Assembly (NCBI GenBank): GCA_034419075.1
Contig: DAOULR010000010.1
Location: 17,894 to 81,893, forward strand
Source: E44-bin88 sp034419075
GTDB lineage: Bacteria; Chloroflexota; Dehalococcoidia; Dehalococcoidales; BS750m-G39
DNA length: 64,000 nt
Reading direction: 5' to 3'
Shown piece by piece: positions 58,106-64,000 of the stretch. Position numbers and translations under genes: made by a program. Below the pieces are notes generated by a model that saw only the letters and a list, made by a program, of their open reading frames with translations, was not told the origin of the DNA and made no database searches. How positions within the stretch are numbered: the first letter of the stretch is position 1; the number at the start of each line of letters is the position of its first letter.

Positions 58106-59857
58106 ATGCAAAACGACAGGCATGAGCTCATCAAAGTGGCGCTGGGGGAGGCCGAGGCCGATTTAGCCATTATTAGCGGCTCGGTGGTCAATGTCTACAC
58201 TGGTGAGGTTGAAGGGGCATCAGTGCTCATCAAGGGCGAGCGCATAGCCTACGTGGGCCAGGATGCCCGAAAGTCCATCGGCTCTCAAACTCAGGTCATC
58301 GACGCCGCGGGCAAGACATTAATCCCTGGTCTTATCGACGGCCACACCCATGTCGATGTCCTCTACTCGATAAACGAGCTGCTGCGTTTCGCCCTGCAGG
58401 GGGGCACCACCACCATCATCACCGAGAGCTGCACCATCGCCACCGCGATGGGCTACGATGGTATTATTCAGTTCCTGAACTCGGTGCGCCGCCAGCCTGT
58501 GAAGGTCTTTGTCACCGCCCCGCCCATGGTCACCATCAGCCCCGTAACCGAAGAGCACGCCATCGGCGTCAAGGAGCTGCGTCGCCTCTTCGGCTATAAA
58601 GAAATCATCGGTCTGGGCGAGCCTTACTGGGGTGATGTGGTGGGGGGCAACCAGAGGCTGCTCGACATCATCGCCGAGACGATAAAGCTGGGGGGTAAGG
58701 TGGACGGGCACAGTGCTGGCGCCAGCGGCAAGAAGCTGCAGGCTTATGTTTCTTCGGGCGTCAGCTCCTGCCACGAGCCGACCAACGCCGCTGAGGTTTT
58801 GGAAAGGCTGAAGCTGGGGCTTTTCGTCCTGATACGGGAGGGTGAAGTGAGAAGGGAGCTGGAGGCCGTCGCCCCGATAAAGGACAGCGGCATTCCCCTC
58901 AACCGCCTAGCCATATCCACCGACGGCGTAGGGCCCGAGCAGCTGGTCAGCCAGGGCTATGTCGAGGTTCTGGTGCAAAAGGCCATCGACCTCGGCTTCG
59001 ACCCCGTGCTGGCGGTGCAGATGGCGACCATCAATGTCGCCCAGCACTTTGCCCTTGACGATATTATCGGCGGCATTGCCCCGGGTAAATATGCCGACAT
59101 CGTTATCATCCCCGATTTAAAAACAATAAAAGCTGACTACGTTATCAGCAACGGGCGGGTGGTCTCTAAGGATGGCCAGGTGCTGGTTCCGCCCCGAAAG
59201 CACCGCTACCCCCAATCATTGTGCCACAGCCTGCGTTTGCCCAATGACTTCAGCGCCGAAGACTTCGGCATCCCCGTGGGGAGCGGTCGAAAAGAACTGA
59301 AGGTACGCCTGATGGACCAGGTGACCGACCTGCTCGTCAGGGAAGAATTTGTCGATATGCCCGTGGCTGACGGCCAGCTCAAAGCCGACGTTAGTAAAGA
59401 CATACTAAAGGTGGCCGCTATCGAGCGCTCCTTCGGCACGGGCAAGAGCTTTGTCGGCTTAATCAGGGGCATCGGGCTCAAGAAAGGGGCCATCGCCACC
59501 AGCTCGGTCTGGGACTGTGGCGATTTAGTGGTCGTCGGCGCCGACGAAAACGACATGGCGCGGGCGGTGAACCGCACCCGGGAGCTGGATGGGGGCATGG
59601 TGGTCTGCGCTGGCGGCAAGATAGTGGCTGAGATGGCCTTTCCGGTGGCGGGGGAAATCTCCACCGAGCCTATGGAGGCCATAGCCGATAAACTAAATAG
59701 TATCCAAAAGGCGGCTAACGAGCTGGGGGCCAGGTCCTCCGACATCCACCTCACCATGGCCGTTCTCCCCACCCCGGCCATACCCTTCCTGCGCATCTGC
59801 GAATCGGGGCTCTTCAACTTGAGAGAAAACAGGTTTGTCGACCTGATTGTGGGGTAG
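58106..59857 (+). CDS. adenine deaminase family amidohydrolase
   Basis: 583 aa. Metal-dependent hydrolase fold with PGLIDGHTHVD (HxH metal ligands), GLGEPYW, DGHSAGASGKKLQAYVSSGVSSCHE, and STDGV where the catalytic Asp sits. The C-terminal domain (RGIGLKKGAIATSSVWDCGDLVVVGADENDM) is typical of Ade proteins. Adenine deaminase converts adenine to hypoxanthine, but the usual HVHIES signature differs, so another cyclic amide or purine could be the substrate. It is followed 3 nt later by a radical SAM gene. Confidence 0.82.
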   Translation: MQNDRHELIKVALGEAEADLAIISGSVVNVYTGEVEGASVLIKGERIAYVGQDARKSIGSQTQVIDAAGKTLIPGLIDGHTHVDVLYSINELLRFALQGGTTTIITESCTIATAMGYDGIIQFLNSVRRQPVKVFVTAPPMVTISPVTEEHAIGVKELRRLFGYKEIIGLGEPYWGDVVGGNQRLLDIIAETIKLGGKVDGHSAGASGKKLQAYVSSGVSSCHEPTNAAEVLERLKLGLFVLIREGEVRRELEAVAPIKDSGIPLNRLAISTDGVGPEQLVSQGYVEVLVQKAIDLGFDPVLAVQMATINVAQHFALDDIIGGIAPGKYADIVIIPDLKTIKADYVISNGRVVSKDGQVLVPPRKHRYPQSLCHSLRLPNDFSAEDFGIPVGSGRKELKVRLMDQVTDLLVREEFVDMPVADGQLKADVSKDILKVAAIERSFGTGKSFVGLIRGIGLKKGAIATSSVWDCGDLVVVGADENDMARAVNRTRELDGGMVVCAGGKIVAEMAFPVAGEISTEPMEAIADKLNSIQKAANELGARSSDIHLTMAVLPTPAIPFLRICESGLFNLRENRFVDLIVG

Positions 59858-59860
59858 CCT

Positions 59861-61432
59861 ATGGGCTGGGACGAAATAAAAAAAGCCAGGCGGCGTCTCT
59901 CCCGAGAGCAGGGCACCGTAATCAAGGACTGGGGAGGGCGAATCCCCGTCGCCCTGGTCTATCCCAACTCCTACTACCTGGGCATGTCCAATCTGGGCGT
60001 CCACGCCGTCTACAGCCTGCTCAACGGCTACGATAATGTCGTCTGCGAGCGCGTCTTCTGGGAAGGGGAGAGCCCCCTGTCTCTGGAATCGCAAAGACCG
60101 CTGTCTGACTTTGCCGCCGTCGTCTTCTCTATATCCTACGAGCTCGACTACTTCAATGTCGTCAGCATCCTCAAGGCCAGCGGCATACCCCTCTACGCCC
60201 AAGACCGCGATGAAAGCCAGCCGCTGATTATCGCCGGCGGGCCCTGCATCATGGCCAACCCCGCCCCCTTATCCCCCTTCTTCGATTGCTTGGCTATCGG
60301 CGAGGCCGAGCCGCTGGTACCCGCAATGCTGCCTGTTATCAGCGCTGGCGTTAGCCGCGACGCAATGCTTAAATCACTCAGCGTCCTGGCTGGCGTCTAC
60401 GTACCCCAATACTATTCGGGAAAGCAGATTGAGCGGCAGTGGGCAGAAAAGCTGGACGACTTTCCCGTGGCCTCGGCGGTATTGACCCCCGACGCTGAGC
60501 TGGGCGACCTCTACCTCATCGAGGTGGAACGGGGCTGCAACTGGGGCTGCCGCTTTTGCCTGGTCAGCCAGTGCTTTGCCCCCATGCGCCTTCGCTCTGT
60601 AGACAGCCTGCTGGCTCAGGCGGAGGAGGGGCTAAAATATCGTAAGCGCCTGGGTTTGGTCGGTGCCGCTGTCTCCAGCTACCCCAAGATCGAAGAGCTT
60701 TTGCCCCGGCTGACGGCTATGGGCGCGGAGCTTTCCTTAAGCTCGCTGCGTATCGCGCCGCTATCCCCTGTGGTCTTAAAAGAACTGGCCAAGGGCGGCG
60801 CCAGGACGGTTACCCTGGCTCCCGAGGCGGGCTCGGCGCGCCTGCGCCAGATGATAAAGAAGGGCATCACTGAGGACGATATCCTCAAAGCGGTTGGTCA
60901 AGTCGCCGAAGCAGGGATAAGGCAAATCAAGCTCTACTTCATCATCGGGCTGCCCTCGGAGAGCGACGAAGACATCGAGAAAATCATAGAGCTTGCCCTG
61001 AAATGCAAGGAGACCATAGCTAAAAAGCAGGCGGGCTGCCGCCTGACCCTCAATATCTCCCCCTTCGTCCCCAAGGCGGGTACGCCCTTCCAGTGGCTGC
61101 CCATGGCGCCGACTGCTGTCCTCAATCGGCGCTTATTCCGCATCAAGCATGGCCTCATGCCCAAGGGAATCAAGATTAAGGCGGAAAGCCCGGCCTGGAG
61201 CCAGGTGCAGGGGGTTTTGGCGCGGGGGGATAGGGAGCTGGCGGGGGTGCTGGCCGATATCGAAAAACTTTCGCTATCCGCCTGGCGCAAAGCAGTCGAA
61301 AAGCACAACATAGATGTTGACTTCTACGCCCACCAGCGCTGGGATACGGGCCAAAGGCTGCCCTGGGATATGATTAAGCTGGGGACAAAGGCGGGTTACC
61401 TTGAATCGGAATTGGCTAAAGCCTCAACCTAA
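59861..61432 (+). CDS. B12-binding-domain radical SAM protein
   Basis: 523 aa. Residues 20-170 resemble a cobalamin-binding-type domain (VALVYPNSYYLGMSNLGVHAVYSLLNG, AVVFSISYELDYFNVVSILKASG), though lacking the classical DxHxxG. Radical SAM motif CNWGCRFC near residue 227, then LAPEAGSARLRQMIKKG. The C-terminal part is helical. These proteins form the TIGR03960-like group of unknown function. The YQ/radical chemistry target is unknown. Start ATG overlaps nothing and follows the deaminase by 3 nt, so the two are cotranscribed. Confidence 0.82.
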   Translation: MGWDEIKKARRRLSREQGTVIKDWGGRIPVALVYPNSYYLGMSNLGVHAVYSLLNGYDNVVCERVFWEGESPLSLESQRPLSDFAAVVFSISYELDYFNVVSILKASGIPLYAQDRDESQPLIIAGGPCIMANPAPLSPFFDCLAIGEAEPLVPAMLPVISAGVSRDAMLKSLSVLAGVYVPQYYSGKQIERQWAEKLDDFPVASAVLTPDAELGDLYLIEVERGCNWGCRFCLVSQCFAPMRLRSVDSLLAQAEEGLKYRKRLGLVGAAVSSYPKIEELLPRLTAMGAELSLSSLRIAPLSPVVLKELAKGGARTVTLAPEAGSARLRQMIKKGITEDDILKAVGQVAEAGIRQIKLYFIIGLPSESDEDIEKIIELALKCKETIAKKQAGCRLTLNISPFVPKAGTPFQWLPMAPTAVLNRRLFRIKHGLMPKGIKIKAESPAWSQVQGVLARGDRELAGVLADIEKLSLSAWRKAVEKHNIDVDFYAHQRWDTGQRLPWDMIKLGTKAGYLESELAKAST

Positions 61433-61437
61433 GACTA

Positions 61438-61466
61438 TTGACGGCTTAGGCTATGTTGGCTATAAT
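61438..61466 (+). promoter_or_regulatory. promoter of the ribbon-helix-helix gene
   Basis: TTGACG (61438-61443), 17 nt, TATAAT (61461-61466), with GGAGG before ATG 61495. Confidence 0.65.
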
Positions 61467-61494
61467 GGCTATGTAAATCATATTGGAGGCTGAA

Positions 61495-61737
61495 ATGGCT
61501 GGCTCAGCAAAGCGCCCCAGATATTTCCTCGATATAGACCCCGAGCTCAGGAACCGCGTCAAGGCGGCGGCGGCCCTGCAGGATAAGACGATGCGGCAGT
61601 GGATGGTCGAAGCCATCGAGGAGAAGCTGGCAGAAGACGCCGTCGTTCGGAAGAGTAAAGCCACTTTGGGCGATGTTGAGGGCACGACGTCTTTAAGGGG
61701 TTATCTGGAACCGAAACGAAGGGGTAGGAAGTTTTAG
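61495..61737 (+). CDS. ribbon-helix-helix DNA-binding protein
   Basis: 80 aa from ATG 61495 (GGAGG 6 nt upstream; a TTG 12 nt earlier is less likely). RPRYFLDIDPELRNRVKAAAALQDKTMRQWMVEAIEEKL fits the RHH fold: a beta strand followed by two helices, as in CopG/Arc-type regulators and antitoxins. The C-terminal tail is basic (PKRRGRKF). No toxin gene lies next to it; it converges with the DUF3795 gene. Confidence 0.72.
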   Translation: MAGSAKRPRYFLDIDPELRNRVKAAAALQDKTMRQWMVEAIEEKLAEDAVVRKSKATLGDVEGTTSLRGYLEPKRRGRKF

Positions 61738-61743
61738 CGGACT

Positions 61744-62187
61744 CTAGAGCTGGATATCGCTACCGGGGCATGGCTTTTTGCCCTGCCAGTATTGTTGCAT
61801 CATACGGGGGTATCCCTCCAGCCAGTCTTTAACCCCCAGCTTCTTCAACCGGAGCAGGTTATAGACCTTGGTGTTATGCGGTAGTTCCTGAGAGCGGTCG
61901 GTACAGGGAGCTAACTTCAGGCAGGGGAAATCTCCACACTGATAGCAGAATTCCACCTTTTTCTCACTGGTGACGCAGGAATAGGTATCACAGACCGTTG
62001 TTTCCCCTATAGCTGATATCACCCCTTTTAACGAGCGGCAACCGGCGCACAACACTAATTTGTCAGCGGGAACACCCTGCCATGTGGCGACCTGTTGGCG
62101 CACGACCTCGTTGGTGGCAGCTAGGTATAGAGGGCAACCACCACAATTAAGACCACAGGGGGCAATCAGTACTCTATCTTCATCCAT
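61744..62187 (-). CDS. DUF3795 cysteine-rich protein, second copy
   Basis: 147 aa with about ten cysteines in a DUF3795-like order: CGLNCGGCPLYLA at the N-terminus, LCAGCR, CDTYSC, and CYQCGDFPCLKLAPC. Unlike the copy at 7870-8217 it has a longer tail with KKLGVKDWLEGYPRMM. Likely zinc or Fe-S binding; function unknown. It lies 6 nt after the YqeY gene. Confidence 0.75.
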   Translation of the reverse strand: MDEDRVLIAPCGLNCGGCPLYLAATNEVVRQQVATWQGVPADKLVLCAGCRSLKGVISAIGETTVCDTYSCVTSEKKVEFCYQCGDFPCLKLAPCTDRSQELPHNTKVYNLLRLKKLGVKDWLEGYPRMMQQYWQGKKPCPGSDIQL

Positions 62188-62193
62188 TCGGAG

Positions 62194-62649
62194 TTATCCC
62201 AAAAGCTCGGTGACGACCTCGTTTATCTCCCGCCCGTCGGCCTTGCCCTTTAGCTTGGCGATGAGCTGGGGCATGACCTTGCCCTTATCGCCCAGGCCCC
62301 CCGCCCCCACCTCGGCGATGACCTTGCGGGCTTCAGCCACAATCTCGTCGCGGCTCATCTGGGTGGGCATGTAGGCCTCGAGGATGGCCATCTCCGCCTC
62401 TTCGTTAGCCGCCAGCTCGGGGCGGTTGCCTTGCTTAAAGGCTTCGATGCTCTCCTTGCGCTGGCGGATTTCCTTGGCGATGACGCCCAGGATATCGCTG
62501 TCCTCCAGCGCTTTCTGCTTGGCGATTTCAGCGTTCTTGATGGCGGCCAGCGCCAGGCGGATGACGGAACGCTTTACCGTGTCCCCGCTCTTCATCGCCT
62601 GCTTGAGGTCGTCAGTCAGCTTCTGTTGTAATGGGGATGGTTGGATCAT
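62194..62649 (-). CDS. YqeY/GatB domain protein
   Basis: 151 aa with the YqeY pattern: LQQKLTDDLKQAMKSGDTVKRSVIRLALAAIKNAEI and EAYMPTQMSRDEI, ending in KGKADGREINEVVTELL, which resembles the tail of GatB that contacts tRNA. Located immediately after the S21 gene as in many bacteria. Thought to bind tRNA or support amidotransferase activity. Confidence 0.9.
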   Translation of the reverse strand: MIQPSPLQQKLTDDLKQAMKSGDTVKRSVIRLALAAIKNAEIAKQKALEDSDILGVIAKEIRQRKESIEAFKQGNRPELAANEEAEMAILEAYMPTQMSRDEIVAEARKVIAEVGAGGLGDKGKVMPQLIAKLKGKADGREINEVVTELLG

Positions 62650-62654
62650 AAAAT

Positions 62655-62843
62655 CTATCTTCTCGGCATTCGGGCGCTCTTGCGCCTCTTGGCGGCACCC
62701 TTGCGCTTGCGCTTGACGCTGGGCTTCTCGTAGTGTTCGCGCCGCCTCACCTCGGCTAAGATACCTTCTTGCTGCACCTTTTTGTTAAAGCGCCGCAGCA
62801 AGCTCTCGAAGTTCTCGTTGTCCGTAGCTACCACGTTAGCCAC
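62655..62843 (-). CDS. rpsU: 30S ribosomal protein bS21
   Basis: 62 aa, strongly basic. ENFESLLRRFNKKVQQEGILAEVRRREHYEKPSVKRKRK is the S21 core; the end (GAAKRRKSARMPRR) is the usual arginine/lysine tail. It sits in the 30S platform near the 3' end of 16S rRNA and helps start translation. GAGGAGGA precedes the ATG. It starts the rpsU-yqeY-DUF3795 run. Confidence 0.95.
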   Translation of the reverse strand: MANVVATDNENFESLLRRFNKKVQQEGILAEVRRREHYEKPSVKRKRKGAAKRRKSARMPRR

Positions 62844-63017
62844 GCAGCATCCTCCTCCTTCTCGAAAACCCCGTAGTTCTTTTTACCCACCACATTTTAG
62901 TCAGCTTGAGTCACCCTGTCAACTGGCTGTTTTTACAGGAGGGGTAGACCTTACTGCTCCCTTGTCTGGGACGCTTTACCCCTCCCCCACCCTGTTTAGC
63001 GTACGTCTTTCTGACCC

Positions 63018-63143
63018 GCCCTACCCACCCTTAGAGGGGATTCTCCCTCTAGAATTCCTTCTGGGTTACGGCCACTCCACCTCTCCCTTTTGGGGTGTTT
63101 AAGAGGGGCGAAGCCTCTCTTTACCTTAAAGGGCGGTGGGAAA
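63018..63143 (+). repeat. GC-rich double-hairpin intergenic repeat, copy 3 (diverged)
   Basis: Same orientation as copy 2. Variable hairpin TAGAGGG/CCCTCTA at 63032-63051 after CCTACCCACCC, then AAGAGGGGC/GCCTCTCTT at 63101-63121 (9 pairs, one G-U, GAA loop), then ACCTTAAAGGGCGGTGGGA. The hairpin stems differ in sequence from copies 1 and 2 but stay paired, which suggests selection on the structure. The rest of the 316-nt gap 62844-63160 shows no further gene. Confidence 0.65.
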
Positions 63144-63160
63144 GACAAATCGAGCAACCC

Positions 63161-64000
63161 CTAGCGCTTTTTGCGTTTCACTATCTCGCGGGCAGCGACC
63201 ACGCCTGATACCGACGCCTGGATTAAGCCGCGGCTGACGCCAGCACCATCGCCGACGGCGAACATGCCCTCGACCTCAGTCTCCAGGCTGGGGCTGAGCT
63301 GGGGGCGGGAGGAATAGAACTTGACCTCAATGCCGTAGAGCAGGGTGTGGTGCGAAGCCACGCCCGGAACCAGCTTGTCCATCGCCTGCAGCATCTCCAC
63401 CAGATCGGTGAGATAACGATAGGGCAGGGCGAAGCTGAGGTCACCGGGGGTGGCGTTTTTGAGGGTGGGTTTAGTCAGGCCGCGCTCGATGCGCTCCGGA
63501 GTGGAACGCCGCCCCTCCATCAGGTCGCCGAAACGCTGCAGGAGCACCCCGCCGCTTAAGATATTGGCCAGCCGCGCCAGGTAGCGCCCGTAGGCGATGG
63601 GCTGGTTGAAGGGCTTGGTGAAGGCGGTGCTCACCAGCAGGGCGAAGTTGGTGTTTTCCGTCTTGCGCTCGGCATAGCTGTGACCGTGCACGGTGGTTAC
63701 CGGGTCACTGCCGCCAGTGGACTCCATGATGACTTCACCGCCGGGGCACATGCAGAAGGTGCGTACCCGGTCGTCAAATCTCCGGGAGGTAAACTCCAGC
63801 TTGGATTCATAGAGGTAGTCGGTCAGCCCGGACATAACCCCGGCCGGCACCTCCACCCTCACCCCGACGTCAACCGGGTTGGTGTACATAGTCAGCTTAA
63901 GCCGCTCTGCCTCATTATTAAGCCAGTCGGCCCCCTCTCGGCCCGGCGCCAAGATAAGGTAATCGCAATCGAACCTTTCCCCACCCGCGGGCTCCACCCC
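63161..64000 (-). CDS. FAD-dependent dehydrogenase (COG2509-like), C-terminal part
   Basis: At least 280 codons, open to the right edge, so the N-terminus with the FAD-binding GxGxxG is outside the window. DYLILAPGREGADWL and PVDVGVRVEVPAGVM are typical of NAD/FAD-utilizing dehydrogenases of the COG2509 group. The C-terminus has EVEGMFAVGDGAGVSRGLIQASVSGVVAAREIV, the conserved second FAD motif with GDGAG. It lies 18 nt after repeat copy 3. Substrate unknown. Confidence 0.82.
   Translation of the reverse strand, partial: GVEPAGGERFDCDYLILAPGREGADWLNNEAERLKLTMYTNPVDVGVRVEVPAGVMSGLTDYLYESKLEFTSRRFDDRVRTFCMCPGGEVIMESTGGSDPVTTVHGHSYAERKTENTNFALLVSTAFTKPFNQPIAYGRYLARLANILSGGVLLQRFGDLMEGRRSTPERIERGLTKPTLKNATPGDLSFALPYRYLTDLVEMLQAMDKLVPGVASHHTLLYGIEVKFYSSRPQLSPSLETEVEGMFAVGDGAGVSRGLIQASVSGVVAAREIVKRKKR

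Noticed and set aside
61495..61737. antitoxin of a toxin-antitoxin pair
   Set aside because: The ribbon-helix-helix protein fits, but no toxin gene lies next to it; both neighbours have other families.
37231..63143. CRISPR array, suggested by repeats
   Set aside because: There are only three copies, tens of kilobases apart or in opposite orientation, with no spacer layout and no cas genes.
1..64000. tRNA or rRNA genes
   Set aside because: I looked for TPsiC-arm-like GGTTCRANYCC segments and rRNA-like sequence and saw none I could fold, but I could not run tRNAscan-SE or a covariance search.

Overview
The window looks like a chromosomal segment of a strictly anaerobic bacterium, most likely a member of the Chloroflexota class Dehalococcoidia. 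This is an inference from gene content, since no rRNA is present to confirm it. It rests on two aldehyde:ferredoxin oxidoreductases (AOR) each beside a MoaD/ThiS-like gene, MinD-type ATPases carrying ferredoxin inserts, a corrinoid-reactivation ferredoxin protein next to a pterin-binding methyltransferase, a minimal two-gene SUF-like Fe-S system, a B12-dependent ribonucleotide reductase, and a division cluster with mraZ, rsmH, ftsA and ftsZ but no murein or FtsL/FtsI/FtsW genes. I saw no rRNA, tRNA, CRISPR array, transposase or integrase.

Layout. 1-4.8 kb: a fused two-lobe CoA-transferase (cut by the left edge), an enoyl-CoA hydratase-like protein, and a MoaD-like/AOR pair. 4.9-7.8 kb: a NatAB-type ABC exporter and a DUF169 protein. 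7.9-13.0 kb (minus strand): a DUF134 regulator, NifX-like protein, MoaD-like protein, DUF5320-like protein, two MinD-ferredoxin ATPases, a small Cys protein and a PAC2 protein, followed by a DUF3795 protein. 13.1-17.2 kb: an SDR/steroid-5-alpha-reductase pair, a TFIIB-type zinc protein, LemA and an HtpX-like protease. 17.3-19.1 kb: a short peptide with a CGLGC motif and its own consensus promoter, then a radical SAM/SPASM protein with an N-terminal PqqD/RRE-like domain. This looks like an undescribed RiPP (ribosomally made, modified peptide) locus and is the most interesting part of the window. 20.1-32.2 kb (minus): a long catabolic gene run with acyl-CoA synthetase, corrinoid activator, rhodanese, methyltetrahydrofolate methyltransferase, three SDRs, a cupin, a phosphohistidine-domain protein, a MoaD-like protein and a second AOR.

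32.4-43.2 kb carries housekeeping and metal functions: a HAD phosphatase, a LOG protein, a lipoprotein, an AlbA_2 protein, SmsCB, a histone-deacetylase-like amidohydrolase, a CDF transporter, SecDF and a CCA-adding-type enzyme. 43.3-44.1 kb is a compact divergent pair of small HTH regulators. Its two consensus promoters carry shared TGCCA-type palindromes, so it looks like a bistable switch. 44.1-48.9 kb (minus) is the moaB-trmD-rplS-priA-def run; L19 has an unusual acidic tail. 49.1-56.6 kb is mraZ-rsmH-small gene-ftsA-ftsZ, a terminator, then nrdR-nrdJ. The mraZ and nrdR promoters carry textbook MraZ and NrdR operators. 56.6-64 kb holds DUF3467, a HEAT-repeat protein, an adenine-deaminase-family enzyme, a radical SAM protein, a ribbon-helix-helix protein, a second DUF3795 protein, YqeY, bS21 and an FAD-dependent dehydrogenase cut by the right edge.

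Three features cut across the window. Several genes have a -10 hexamer only 6-11 nt before the ATG, which suggests leaderless transcripts. Three copies of a GC-rich, double-hairpin intergenic repeat lie at about 37.3, 57.3 and 63.1 kb. MoaD/ThiS-like proteins occur three times, one of them without the C-terminal diglycine.
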